From Arenibacter sp. P308M17 (lineage in GTDB: Bacteria; Bacteroidota; Bacteroidia; Flavobacteriales; Flavobacteriaceae): DNA of 56,689 nucleotides. The notes below the pieces were generated by a model. That model ran no database searches and was not told where the DNA came from. It saw nothing but the letters and a program-made list of their open reading frames with translations. The translations under genes and the position numbers were made by a program. Within the stretch, counting starts at the first letter, position 1. Every line of letters starts with the position of its first letter. Shown piece by piece: positions 20,333 to 29,033 of the stretch. The stretch is taken from positions 1-56,689 of the forward strand of contig NZ_QVON01000012.1 in NCBI RefSeq assembly GCF_003426735.1, given 5' to 3'.

Positions 20333-22420
20333 TTAACTTATCTGGCCAGGGGTTACCTTCATAATCCACATTTTATCGGTGTAAGTATCGTTAATTTTGG
20401 AGTAGTAGGAAACCAATGCATTGTTCCAGGATTCGTGTCTTTTTAGATAAACATAGCGGTAGTTATTTTCAGGATTGATGAAATAACTGGCGCTTAGCCC
20501 CTGGGCGTTCAACATTTTTACAAATCTATTGGCATTGTTTGCATTGGCAAACACATTGGCAATTATATAATATCCTGTTCCCAGATTATTTATCTTATAG
20601 ACTTTGGCCGTAGGATCATTGGAGGTTACATTGTCCTTGACCACAACATTTTTCTGAAGTTTGTCCAGAGCATATTTTGATGATTTTTCCTTGATTTTAT
20701 TTACGTTTTCCACATAGGCCTTATCTGTGTCCGAATATCGGGTATTGTCCACGTTCATAATCCACATATCTTTGGTATAGGTGCCATTAATGTTCGATTT
20801 ATGGGCGGCCAGAGCCTCTTGCCAAGTATCATACCGTTCTAAATAAACATATTTAAGTCCATTATTGGAATTTTCGAAATAATCTGCCTTAACTCCTGTA
20901 TTGGCAAGTTCCTCTACGAACTTATTTAGATATTTTTCGCCTTTATAGACATTGGCCACAACATAGTATCCTTCTGCTACTCCGTCCAGATTTCTGAATT
21001 TTCTACTCTTAATATTATTTTGTTGGGCTACTCTTGTAAACTCATCAGGTTCATGTTTTTCAGTACTTGTTTTTGGGGTGATTTTGGTTTCAACATCCTT
21101 AGTGGCTATTGCATCCTTCGCTTTGGCAACAGGATTTATAACGTTCGGTCTATTTTCATTGGCGCTGGGTTTGGAATTAGCGGTCAGCCCCCCGTTTTCA
21201 TTGTTTACTAGGTACATCTTCTTGGCTTTCTCCTCAATGTCCGGACGCTTGCCCTGCGTTTCTTCGCGGACCATTTTCATTACCATTTCAAACCTGCGCT
21301 CCAAATCTTTTTGTCGGTTGGTTTCCGTTGAATCCTGACGGAACATTAATTCGGCCAATATGGCATCGTTCTCGGCCAGTGCCTTCTTCAGTTTATCAAT
21401 TTCCAGTTCTTGTGCAGTAAGGGTATTCTCCTGTTCTTCTTCATTTTCCGCCAGTTCCTCATAGCCTTCTTCCAGCATTACGCGATCTTCTGTTAGGTTT
21501 GGGGTTATGGAATAGGCGAAAGATATTTCATGCGTTAATCCAAAATTGTCAAAATTGTTGGAAAGGCCTTTTTCCATCGTATAACCTAAGGAAAGCCTGC
21601 GGTTAATATTAAAACCAATACCGGCGGAAGCGCCATAGAAACTATCATACCCCCCTTGTAGCCAACCTAATTTAGGCAGATCCAGGATAAGGCTACCACC
21701 TAAGACGACCTCTTCGTTACCAATTTTTCGAACTCTTGCCAAAGGCATTAAGCGTCCTGCTTCAAAGATACCGGCACCATTTTCTAACTGATAGGTATAT
21801 TGGAGGTGTCCTGAAAAGGTTTTGTCTCCAAATTCGGTAATTGTTTCACTGGTCTTTAGGTTGTAGTCGAACAGGTTTTCTGCGAAAATCCCAAAATCGA
21901 ACTTCCCAAAGGAAATATTGAACCCAGGTTGAAAGGACAAAAGATTGGAATCCTGTAGCCCATTTAATGCCGGATCATTGGGATCCAGAGCATTGGCCCT
22001 GCCTCTATCGAATCCACTGTTGTAATAGGCGAGATTGGCACCAAAGGTAAAATTGCTTTTTTCACTTAGTTTAATGCCATAGGCGTAGTTGGCCAGAACG
22101 CCGTAGTTGGATATTAATCCTTCCCTTTGGGTGTATAAGCTAAGTCCCAAACCGCTGCGGTCATTGACACGTCCACTATAACTTAGGAAATAGTCTTGGT
22201 TGTTATCATTAAAGGATACCGATTGGTTTCTGTGTAATAGGTTTATATAAGATTTGTCTTCCCTTACAGTAGAAAATGTGGGATTAATAAGAAATCTATT
22301 GAATTTTAGGAGGTTCTGAGAAGGAACATCGTAAGAAACAAACGGACTTTCCTCCTGTCCGGTAACCTGGGATAGGCATAGTAAAAAAAATAATATATAT
22401 AAATAAGTTTTCTTAAACAT
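20333..22420 (-). CDS. PorP/SprF-family barrel with coiled coil and two C-terminal SPOR-like repeats (SprD-like)
   Basis: Outer-membrane protein of the PorP/SprF family, but 695 aa instead of about 320. Parts: signal peptide at 1-21 (TYLYILFFLLCLSQVTG); barrel at about 25-310 (FLINPTFSTVREDKSYINLL and later strands); an acidic coiled coil at about 315-400 (EELAENEEEQENTLTAQELE); a flexible linker; and two related repeats at about 475-565 and 610-690. Each repeat has the pattern G-x-G/E-Y-Y-[VI]-[VI]-A-N-V, then FV..L...G..A.YF, [KR]YVYL[EK]R, and a final [KD]MWIM[NK]V. These look like SPOR-type repeats, which in other proteins bind denuded peptidoglycan; that role is inference here. It starts 6 bases after the stop of the next gene upstream, so the two form an operon. 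Position matches F. johnsoniae sprD, but I assign it only tentatively. Confidence 0.85.
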   Translation of the reverse strand: MFKKTYLYILFFLLCLSQVTGQEESPFVSYDVPSQNLLKFNRFLINPTFSTVREDKSYINLLHRNQSVSFNDNNQDYFLSYSGRVNDRSGLGLSLYTQREGLISNYGVLANYAYGIKLSEKSNFTFGANLAYYNSGFDRGRANALDPNDPALNGLQDSNLLSFQPGFNISFGKFDFGIFAENLFDYNLKTSETITEFGDKTFSGHLQYTYQLENGAGIFEAGRLMPLARVRKIGNEEVVLGGSLILDLPKLGWLQGGYDSFYGASAGIGFNINRRLSLGYTMEKGLSNNFDNFGLTHEISFAYSITPNLTEDRVMLEEGYEELAENEEEQENTLTAQELEIDKLKKALAENDAILAELMFRQDSTETNRQKDLERRFEMVMKMVREETQGKRPDIEEKAKKMYLVNNENGGLTANSKPSANENRPNVINPVAKAKDAIATKDVETKITPKTSTEKHEPDEFTRVAQQNNIKSRKFRNLDGVAEGYYVVANVYKGEKYLNKFVEELANTGVKADYFENSNNGLKYVYLERYDTWQEALAAHKSNINGTYTKDMWIMNVDNTRYSDTDKAYVENVNKIKEKSSKYALDKLQKNVVVKDNVTSNDPTAKVYKINNLGTGYYIIANVFANANNANRFVKMLNAQGLSASYFINPENNYRYVYLKRHESWNNALVSYYSKINDTYTDKMWIMKVTPGQIS

Positions 22421-22426
22421 GGTGTA

Positions 22427-24694
22427 TTAACGTATTACTGTAATAGTACCTTTCTTCAAGGTTTCCTTGGCATTTTTTATGGTATAATAAAAGACCATAT
22501 TCTGTTTCGGGAATTTCATGGAAGCTTCGGGCCAATTATTCTTGTATTGATTCTGGCTAAGTACTTCTTCCCCTTTGTCGTTATAGATGATAACTGAAAT
22601 GCTGGGGTCTTTAGTATAAGTATTGGGAATAATCCATTGATCGTTGTAGCCGTCCCCATTGACAGTGATTACATTTGGGATACCAAAAGTGTCTTGATAT
22701 GAGGCCGAGAATGTTTTGGTAACCTCACAGTTGTCAATAGTGGCAGTTACCATATAACTGCCTTCCTGTGTAATGGAAACAGTATCCGAGTCGCTTAGCA
22801 TAACATTGTTCTGGTCATACCATTTATAACTTGTTCCCCCACTGGCAGAGATAATTTTGCTGCCCCCTTCAGGAAATACTACTTCGTTATTGTTTGTGCT
22901 AAGTGCTATCAAGGAATCATCCAAAGTAGAAATAACGATTTCATTGGACCACAGATCGCAACCGTTTTTCTGTACTAATAGTTGATAGGAGCCTGGGGCG
23001 GTAACCGATAGTGATTCGTTCGAAGTATTTAAATTTACCCCATCTTTAAACCATTCAAAGCTTTCCCCCGTTAGTGTTGTGGTCGTAGTAATTTCTATGG
23101 CCTCAGCCGAGTTGCAGATTACCGTAGCAGTGGATGATAGGGTTAAGGTCTCGTTGGTCAATAAGCGCACAGCCAAGGCATTGGAGGTAGCGTTAAAACT
23201 GTCCAATGTACCTTTAACCTTATATTCCCCATTTTCATCGGTATCCGTTAAACTGATATTACTTCCATTGGCAGCCGGGATATCAACCCCGTCCCTTGTC
23301 CATTGGTAGGTGAAATTATTTTTTAAATCTGCGGTTACATCGGTTTTGGAACCATCGGATAGAACGGCGTTTATTGTGCTTATTTCTAAAGCCACACTCG
23401 TATTAATACAATCGGTATATTCTGTAGTGTAGTTGGTAATTAGTTCAAAGGAATCCGGGTGTACCACTTTGGTCGTTTCCGTGTTCTTGGTAGCAGCGGT
23501 ACAGGCACCACCACTTAAGGTGACTGCGGCATAATAGTCGCCCACTGCATTTGCCGTATAGGTGCTGTTTGTGGCCCCAGGTATAATTGTGTTATCCTTA
23601 TACCATTGGTAGCTTACCAATGCTGCATCGGAAGAAGCAGTTAAATTGGCAGTAGCCCCCGGTAGTATAACCAGGTTTGCCGGATTGTCTCTGGAAACGA
23701 TAAAATTTCCGGCATTGGTAATGCTTACGGTGTTGGAAGTTTCTGTACAAATGCCATCTCCCTGAATTTTAACCGAATAGTCGCCTGGGAAATTGGCGTT
23801 ATTGGTATCTATGGAATAGGTGTAGGCACCTAAGGTACTTGGTTGAACAATTGTGGCTCCTTTGTACCAGGTGTAGGCAAGGTCAGGATAATTCATGTTG
23901 GCTTCAAGGGGAGCATAACTTTGGCCTGAACACCATGCGGTTTCGGCAGGTTGGTGAAGTGCCAGACCTACGCTGGTCCCTATTTGAACCTCAATGGAGA
24001 GCGATTGGGTATTGGCAGATCCGGAACAGGTGCTACCGTAATCCAATTCCACAACATAGTAACCACTTTCTGAAACTTCAATGGAGGATCCGTTTCCACT
24101 ACTGGTAAAGGGGGAAGTATTTCTGTACCAATTATACCGGTAGGTTTCTGCATTGGGTACATTATAGACTTCCAGGGTAGTTGTTCCTCCATTGCAAAGC
24201 TGTATTTTTTGTGCCGATGGAGTTCCGGTGTCGCCAAATTCCCTGATGGCCAGCGTGGAATTGAAGTCAAAATAATACATTTCAAAGGCATCTGAAACAG
24301 GACTTGTTTTGGCCGGACTGGTACTTCTAACCCTAAACCTGTAACTATCTCCTCTGGTATCCGTGGGCAGTGCAAACGAAAATTCAAAGTCGAAGTCCGA
24401 GTTTTTATCGGCTACGCGGGCCAATTCCTTGGGGCTGTCAAAAGCACCGGAGGCATTGGATAGTTCTAAAATAAATTCATTATCGCTGTTTACTGTAGGC
24501 AGCCAAGTGAAATTTATGTAGTATTCGTTAAAGGTGGCGGAGGCACAGGCAGCGGTCCAAACAGAATTGCCTGCCTCATTGGGGTTGTCCGCAGGAGTGG
24601 GTTTGTTCAAGGTCTGGGCTGAAATGTAGCTTGTACCCAACAGCATCAACGTGAGAACGAAAATTAGTAGGTTATTTTTTTTGTTCGTGTTCAT
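22427..24694 (-). CDS. T9SS type B sorted multi-domain surface protein with Ig-like modules (SprC-like)
   Basis: Secreted surface protein of 755 aa. Signal peptide at about 1-27 (LLIFVLTLMLLGTSYISAQ). An Fn3-like N-terminal module (YYINFTWLPTVNSDNEFILE) is followed by several PKD/Ig-like modules with the recurring core Y-x-W-[YF]-[RK]-[DN]-G ... G-x-Y-x-[VA]. Examples are TYRYNWYRNTSPF, LAYTWYKGATI, VSYQWYKDNTI, FTYQWTRDGVD, ESFEWFKDGVN and TSYKWYDQNN. The last ~85 residues form the gliding-motility-associated type B sorting domain (FGIPNVITVNGDGYNDQW, VIIYNDKGEEVLSQ). It is the first gene of a minus-strand pair with the barrel-SPOR gene (6-base gap) and is divergent from glnS. By position and make-up it matches sprC of F. 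johnsoniae; tentative. Confidence 0.88.
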   Translation of the reverse strand: MNTNKKNNLLIFVLTLMLLGTSYISAQTLNKPTPADNPNEAGNSVWTAACASATFNEYYINFTWLPTVNSDNEFILELSNASGAFDSPKELARVADKNSDFDFEFSFALPTDTRGDSYRFRVRSTSPAKTSPVSDAFEMYYFDFNSTLAIREFGDTGTPSAQKIQLCNGGTTTLEVYNVPNAETYRYNWYRNTSPFTSSGNGSSIEVSESGYYVVELDYGSTCSGSANTQSLSIEVQIGTSVGLALHQPAETAWCSGQSYAPLEANMNYPDLAYTWYKGATIVQPSTLGAYTYSIDTNNANFPGDYSVKIQGDGICTETSNTVSITNAGNFIVSRDNPANLVILPGATANLTASSDAALVSYQWYKDNTIIPGATNSTYTANAVGDYYAAVTLSGGACTAATKNTETTKVVHPDSFELITNYTTEYTDCINTSVALEISTINAVLSDGSKTDVTADLKNNFTYQWTRDGVDIPAANGSNISLTDTDENGEYKVKGTLDSFNATSNALAVRLLTNETLTLSSTATVICNSAEAIEITTTTTLTGESFEWFKDGVNLNTSNESLSVTAPGSYQLLVQKNGCDLWSNEIVISTLDDSLIALSTNNNEVVFPEGGSKIISASGGTSYKWYDQNNVMLSDSDTVSITQEGSYMVTATIDNCEVTKTFSASYQDTFGIPNVITVNGDGYNDQWIIPNTYTKDPSISVIIYNDKGEEVLSQNQYKNNWPEASMKFPKQNMVFYYTIKNAKETLKKGTITVIR

Positions 24695-24833
24695 GGGATG
24701 TTGTAGTTAGGGTTTACTACCGGCTTTATTGTTGATAATTATGAGATAACTTTTTTCAAGATTTGGCAATACATTGAATCACAAAGTATTCAACTACAAA
24801 TATGTTATTTAAACGGTAGACAGGAAATTTAAA

Positions 24834-24864
24834 GTTGTAAGGGCATTTAAATCTGTTGTGAAAC
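24834..24864 (-). promoter_or_regulatory. Shared upstream element, copy 2 (two GTTGTR motifs 21 bp apart)
   Basis: GTTGTA at 24834 and GTTGTG at 24855 (plus-strand reading), spaced 21 bp as in copy 1 at 20135-20165 and again followed by AAAC. It begins 140 bases upstream of the sprC-like start codon, in the divergent spacer shared with glnS. Confidence 0.55.
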
Positions 24865-24918
24865 CCACTTTATTGTATGGTATATACAATTTATCGTAAG
24901 CTTTACCTGCATTTTACC

Positions 24919-24926
24919 TACATTTG
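24919..24926 (+). promoter_or_regulatory. -7 box of glnS (TACATTTG)
   Basis: Exact match to TAnnTTTG, ending 18 bases before the ATG at 24945. The alternative TTG start at 24924 lies inside this box, which argues for the ATG. Confidence 0.55.
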
Positions 24927-24944
24927 CCCATCAAAAAAGAGAAT

Positions 24945-26630
24945 ATGAACGAAGCATTAAAATCCCTAAATTTTATAGAGCATATTGTTGAGGAGGATTT
25001 AGGGAACGGCTTTCCAAAAGACAAGCTGAGATTTAGATTTCCCCCTGAACCAAATGGCTATTTGCACATTGGGCATGCGAGTTCGATCTGCCTTAATTTC
25101 GGTTTGGGGTTGAGGTATGGGGCTCCCGTTAATTTACGTTTTGATGATACCAACCCTGCCAAGGAGGAACAGGAATATGTAGATGCCATTAAGGAAGACG
25201 TAAAATGGCTTGGTTACGAATGGGACAAGGAATGTTTTGCTTCGGATTACTTTCAACATTTATATGATTGGGCAATTGAAATGATAAAAATGGGCAAGGC
25301 CTATGTAGATAGTCAATCTTCTGCGGATATTGCTCTTCAAAAGGGAACCCCCACAGAGGCCGGTACCCCAAGTCCTTTCAGAAACCGTTCCGTAGAGGAA
25401 AATCTGCAGTTGTTCCAGGCAATGAGGGAAGGGAAGTTCAAGGAAGGTGAACATGTTTTAAGGGCAAAAGTGGATATGTCCTCTTCCAATATGTTGATGC
25501 GCGATCCCATAATGTACCGTATTCTGTACAGGGCACATCACCGTACAAATACCGATTGGTGTATTTATCCAATGTACGATTGGACACATGGAGAGAGCGA
25601 CTATATCGAGCAAGTTTCGCATTCTTTGTGTACCTTGGAATTTGCTATGCATAGAGAGTTATACGATTGGTTTTTGGACCAGGTGGTAGACGAAAATAGG
25701 GTACGCCCTAAACAAAGGGAGTTTGCCAGAAGAAATTTTAGCCATACCGTAGTGAGCAAGCGCAAGTTGCTTCAATTGGTGGAGCAAGGTTTTGTAAATG
25801 GTTGGGACGATCCTAGAATGCCTACAATATCAGGACTGAGGAGAAGGGGCTACACCCCTGAATCCATCAGGCATTTTGCGGAAACTATAGGTATCGCCAA
25901 AAGGGAAAACGTAGTGGATGTTTCCTTACTGGAATTTCATGTTAGAGAGCATTTGAACAAGATTGCACCAAGGGTGATGGGCGTTTTAAACCCATTAAGG
26001 GTTGTATTGACCAATTACCCTGAGGGCCAGGAAGAATGGCTGGAAGCGGAAAATAATCCCGAAGACGAGTCGGCCGGCTTTAGAAAACTTCCAATATCCA
26101 GGGTGCTGTATATTGAAAAAGAGGATTTTATGGAAGAGGCAAATAGAAAATTCTTTAGGCTAAAACTAGGTGGCGAGGTGCGTTTAAAGAATGGATATAT
26201 TATAAAGGCCGAGTCCTGCACTAAAGATACCGATGGGAATATTATTGAAGTGCAATGCACTTATGACCCTAAGAGCAAAAGCGGAAGCGGTACTGAAGAA
26301 AGTTTGAGAAAGGTAAAAGGAACTTTGCATTGGGTTTCCGAAAGGCATGCCCATAAGGCCGAAGTAAGGTTATATGATCGCCTTTTTACAGATGAAACAC
26401 CAGATGCACATAAGGACAGGGATTTCTTGGAGTTTATTAATCCTGATTCCTTACAGATTATCCCGGCCTTTGTTGAACCAAGTTTGGCAGAGGCTAAAAT
26501 TGGAGACCGATTTCAATTTCAGCGAATGGGATATTTTAATATTGATCCGGATAGTAAACCGGAGAAATTGGTTTTTAATAGAACGGTGGGTCTAAAGGAT
26601 ACCTGGGCCAAAATTCAGGATAAAAATTAA
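24945..26630 (+). CDS. glnS: Glutaminyl-tRNA synthetase
   Basis: Class I aminoacyl-tRNA synthetase that charges tRNA-Gln with glutamine in the cytoplasm. The protein (561 aa) shows the ATP-binding HIGH motif in PEPNGYLHIGHASSICLNFG near residue 40 and the KMSKS-type loop as VVSKRKL near residue 268. YRAHHRTNTDWCIYPMYDW lies in the catalytic core, and a C-terminal beta-barrel anticodon-binding region covers about 340-555. The ATG at 24945 is preferred because an in-frame TTG upstream overlaps the -7 promoter box. The gene is transcribed alone and ends before a strong terminator. Presence of GlnRS means the cell need not make Gln-tRNA through GluRS and GatCAB; gltX lies 4 kb away. Confidence 0.98.
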   Translation: MNEALKSLNFIEHIVEEDLGNGFPKDKLRFRFPPEPNGYLHIGHASSICLNFGLGLRYGAPVNLRFDDTNPAKEEQEYVDAIKEDVKWLGYEWDKECFASDYFQHLYDWAIEMIKMGKAYVDSQSSADIALQKGTPTEAGTPSPFRNRSVEENLQLFQAMREGKFKEGEHVLRAKVDMSSSNMLMRDPIMYRILYRAHHRTNTDWCIYPMYDWTHGESDYIEQVSHSLCTLEFAMHRELYDWFLDQVVDENRVRPKQREFARRNFSHTVVSKRKLLQLVEQGFVNGWDDPRMPTISGLRRRGYTPESIRHFAETIGIAKRENVVDVSLLEFHVREHLNKIAPRVMGVLNPLRVVLTNYPEGQEEWLEAENNPEDESAGFRKLPISRVLYIEKEDFMEEANRKFFRLKLGGEVRLKNGYIIKAESCTKDTDGNIIEVQCTYDPKSKSGSGTEESLRKVKGTLHWVSERHAHKAEVRLYDRLFTDETPDAHKDRDFLEFINPDSLQIIPAFVEPSLAEAKIGDRFQFQRMGYFNIDPDSKPEKLVFNRTVGLKDTWAKIQDKN

Positions 26631-26686
26631 TATAGATTAAGTTTATACATTGGTATACAGCAATTGGTATTTTCTATTAAAATTGA

Positions 26687-26718
26687 AGACCATAGCTCAG
26701 CTCTGCTATGGTTTTTTT
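26687..26718 (+). terminator. Rho-independent terminator of glnS
   Basis: 8-bp stem ACCATAGC/GCTATGGT with an 8-base loop followed by seven Ts, 57 bases after the glnS stop. Confidence 0.85.
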
Positions 26719-26860
26719 ATTGCTTAAGGTAATCCTATAACAATTGGTATTTTTAGAGCCTATAGGGCTTTTAATGCGTTTTTGGTTATAAAATTAGTCT
26801 TTGGGGGAGTTTGGATTAAAAGTTTGATGGATAGCGTTAATCCTTAGGCTTTACTTTTCC

Positions 26861-26868
26861 TAACTTTG
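26861..26868 (+). promoter_or_regulatory. -7 box of the YtxH operon (TAACTTTG)
   Basis: Exact TAnnTTTG match, 85 bases before the YtxH start codon. No clear TTG at -33. Confidence 0.4.
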
Positions 26869-26953
26869 AATTTTACACCCTTTGGTAAATTTCTGAACTG
26901 GAAATAGGAAGGGCGTAGTTTAATCTAAGAGTAGTAACTATAAATTAATAATT

Positions 26954-27283
26954 ATGACAAACGATAGTGGAAATACTTTATTGGCCTTGTTGACCGGAGC
27001 GGCGATCGGTGCCGGAATAGGAATTTTGTATGCTCCCGACAAAGGGACCAAGACCAGGAAGAAGATCAAGAGAAAGGCCATGGAAACAACAGATGATATT
27101 ACCAATAGGATATCGCATGCAAAGGAAGAACTGACCAAAACGGCAGAGGCCAAGAAAGTCGACTTTGAACATAAATTGGAAGAAACAATCTCCAATATGA
27201 GCTATAAGGCGGATGATATTATTACTGCCTTGGAAAAGAAGTTGGCCGATCTAAAGAATAAGAATGCAGCATTGCAAAAATAA
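26954..27283 (+). CDS. YtxH domain-containing protein
   Basis: Small protein (109 aa) of the YtxH/general-stress family, function unknown. It has the hallmark N-terminal glycine-rich hydrophobic segment ending in a positive patch (LLTGAAIGAGIGILYAPDKG, residues about 9-28, then TKTRKKIKRKA). A long charged helix that probably forms a coiled coil fills the rest. It is likely anchored in the inner membrane by the first segment with the helix in the cytoplasm. It is first of three small genes with gaps of 10 and 6 bases, clearly one operon. Confidence 0.85.
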   Translation: MTNDSGNTLLALLTGAAIGAGIGILYAPDKGTKTRKKIKRKAMETTDDITNRISHAKEELTKTAEAKKVDFEHKLEETISNMSYKADDIITALEKKLADLKNKNAALQK

Positions 27284-27293
27284 CAACAGCTAA

Positions 27294-27638
27294 ATGGCCT
27301 TGGAAGAAATAAAGGAAAATCTTGCTGAAGTTGATAGCGATATTCGATCCTATTTAGAAAATACCGGGGAGTATTATAAGCTCCAAGGGTTTAAGATTGG
27401 AATGCGAAGCATAACTTCCTTTGCCAAGATGTTGATGTTGGGAAGTATAGCCTTACTCGCCTTATTTATGTTGTCCTTTGCAGCGGCATATGGAATTGGA
27501 TTATGGTTGGAAAACACTTTTTTAGGATTTTTGTTTGTAGGGCTGTTTTATATTTTAGTTGGAATTATATTTTATTTATATAGAAATTTGTTGGACAGGC
27601 TTATGTTAAGGAAGTTTTCTGAATATTATTTTGATTGA
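27294..27638 (+). CDS. Phage-holin-superfamily-III-like (DUF1469) membrane protein
   Basis: 114-aa inner-membrane protein with two adjacent hydrophobic hairpin segments at about 45-70 (LMLGSIALLALFMLSFAAAYGIG) and 75-97 (FLGFLFVGLFYILVGIIFYLY), flanked by charged ends. This is the pattern of Actinobacteriophage_holin-superfamily-III/DUF1469 proteins, which are ordinary chromosomal genes in Bacteroidota despite the name. No other phage genes are near. It is the middle gene of the YtxH operon. Confidence 0.75.
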   Translation: MALEEIKENLAEVDSDIRSYLENTGEYYKLQGFKIGMRSITSFAKMLMLGSIALLALFMLSFAAAYGIGLWLENTFLGFLFVGLFYILVGIIFYLYRNLLDRLMLRKFSEYYFD

Positions 27639-27644
27639 TGGTTT

Positions 27645-27860
27645 ATGGAAAAGCATGTTTTTACATCATTTGATGAAATAGATCAAAAGTTGGCAATTTT
27701 AAAATTACAGAGGGAAATTGATAGGGAGCAATTGCGACTGCATGTGAACAGGACCAAGGCTAACTTTTACCCCACTAATTTATTGGGGGGTGTAGGCGGT
27801 ATAGCCCAAAAATTGATTATTTCCTTTGTGGCAAAGAAAATATTGAAAAGGTTTAGTTAA
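27645..27860 (+). CDS. Small DUF6327-like protein
   Basis: 71-aa protein that recurs as the third gene in flavobacterial YtxH/DUF1469 operons. It starts with an acidic/polar helix (FTSFDEIDQKLAILKLQREI), has a basic middle and ends with a short hydrophobic helix (GIAQKLIISFVAKKILKRF). Function unknown; the family name is from memory. The convergent SPFH gene ends 90 bases further on, with a shared terminator between them. Confidence 0.7.
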   Translation: MEKHVFTSFDEIDQKLAILKLQREIDREQLRLHVNRTKANFYPTNLLGGVGGIAQKLIISFVAKKILKRFS

Positions 27861-27884
27861 TTTCCCCTAATTTTAGGCTATTTT

Positions 27885-27929
27885 AAAATCCTTTTACAAT
27901 TTGTAGTAAACAAATTGTAAAAGGGTTTT
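27885..27929. terminator. Bidirectional terminator between YtxH operon and SPFH gene
   Basis: Nearly perfect 18-20-bp stem (AATCCTTTTACAATTTGT and its complement) around a 5-base loop, with A-tract on one side and T-tract on the other. It serves the two convergent units. Confidence 0.85.
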
Positions 27930-27949
27930 GATTGAGAAGATTTGTTGGA

Positions 27950-28879
27950 CTATTTGGAATCCTTCTTTTTATTTTGGGTCTTCATGGATTCCCCTATCAT
28001 ATTACTTGCGGTAAAGGAGGCCACCATGTTATTTAGCATATCGCTTCCTGCCTGAGGCGAATTGGGCAATAGTATTAAATTGGTGTTGGTTGCTTCCCCT
28101 ATAGACTGTAGGGTGTCATAATGTTGTGTAACCACAATTAGGGCCGAGGCTTCCTGGGAGTTTATGCCCACTTTGTTCAATACCTCTACGGATTCCTCAA
28201 GGCCACGTGCAATTTCCCTACGTTGATCGGCAATACCTTGTCCCTGTAGTCGTTTGCTTTCAGCTTCCGCCTTTGCCTTTTCAACGATAAGGATACGGGC
28301 GGCATCCCCTTCAAACTGTGCGGCAATTTTTTCTCTTTCCGAGGCATTAATGCGGTTCATGGCTTCTTTTACCTGTGCATCCGGGTCAATGTCCGTTACC
28401 AAGGTTTTAATAATATCATAGCCGTAATCCAACATGGCATCTTGAAGTTCGGTTTTTACCGCAATGGCTATATCATCTTTTTTTACGAAAACATCGTCCA
28501 GCTTCATTTTAGGAACTTCGGCACGGACAACATCGAAAACGTAGGAGGTTATTTGATCATGGGGGTATTCCAATTGATAAAATGCTTCGTACACTTTGTC
28601 CTTTAGGACAACATATTGAACGGATATTTTAAGCTTTACAAAAACATCGTCCAGTGTCTTCGTCTCAACAATTACATCCAATTGTTGAATTTTAAGCCCT
28701 ACACGGGCAACGATACGATCTACCAATGGAATTTTCATTTGCAGACCGGATGTTCTTACGCTATTGAATTTGCCAAAGCGCTCGATAATAACAGCAGTTT
28801 GCTGTTTTACCGTAAAAAAGGAGGAAAAAAGAATAATAAAACCGAAAAGTAATATCGGAATAAGTAAGAAAGAACCCAT
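27950..28879 (-). CDS. SPFH/Band 7 domain membrane protein (stomatin-like, QmcA type)
   Basis: Membrane-anchored stomatin/prohibitin-like protein of 309 aa. An N-terminal transmembrane helix (LLIPILLFGFIILFSSFF, about 4-22) is followed directly by the SPFH domain (TVKQQTAVIIERFGKFNSVR, GLQMKIPLVDRI, then LDVIVETKTLDDVFVKLKI). Next comes an Ala/Glu-rich oligomerising helix (AEAESKRLQGQGIADQRREI) and a C-terminal segment with SALIVVTQHYDTLQSIG. The family forms large cages at the inner membrane and often interacts with the FtsH protease (known for HflK/C and QmcA). No NfeD partner gene is adjacent here. Monocistronic, flanked by a strong bidirectional terminator. Confidence 0.92.
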   Translation of the reverse strand: MGSFLLIPILLFGFIILFSSFFTVKQQTAVIIERFGKFNSVRTSGLQMKIPLVDRIVARVGLKIQQLDVIVETKTLDDVFVKLKISVQYVVLKDKVYEAFYQLEYPHDQITSYVFDVVRAEVPKMKLDDVFVKKDDIAIAVKTELQDAMLDYGYDIIKTLVTDIDPDAQVKEAMNRINASEREKIAAQFEGDAARILIVEKAKAEAESKRLQGQGIADQRREIARGLEESVEVLNKVGINSQEASALIVVTQHYDTLQSIGEATNTNLILLPNSPQAGSDMLNNMVASFTASNMIGESMKTQNKKKDSK

Positions 28880-29033
28880 GATTTAGTGTTTAAAATTAGT
28901 TAATGAAAGTACAAAAGTCTGGGTAGATTTGTCGCAATTTTGGGAAATATGTTATAAAATCAATCTTTTACAACAAAAATACGAACTGCCTAATGGGTCT
29001 TTTAATATGGGGCATTCTCGCTTACTACCTAGT

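Larger units (their letters stand above)
26631..26953. other. 323-bp spacer after glnS
   Basis: No gene. It holds the glnS terminator (26687-26718), two copies of the 13-mer CAATTGGTATTTT exactly 80 bp apart on either side of it (26661-26673 and 26741-26753), and the -7 box of the YtxH operon. Confidence 0.6.

Noticed and set aside
27294..27638. Holin-like gene as sign of a prophage
   Set aside because: DUF1469/holin-III proteins are common chromosomal neighbours of YtxH genes in Bacteroidota; no lysin, portal, terminase or integrase is near.
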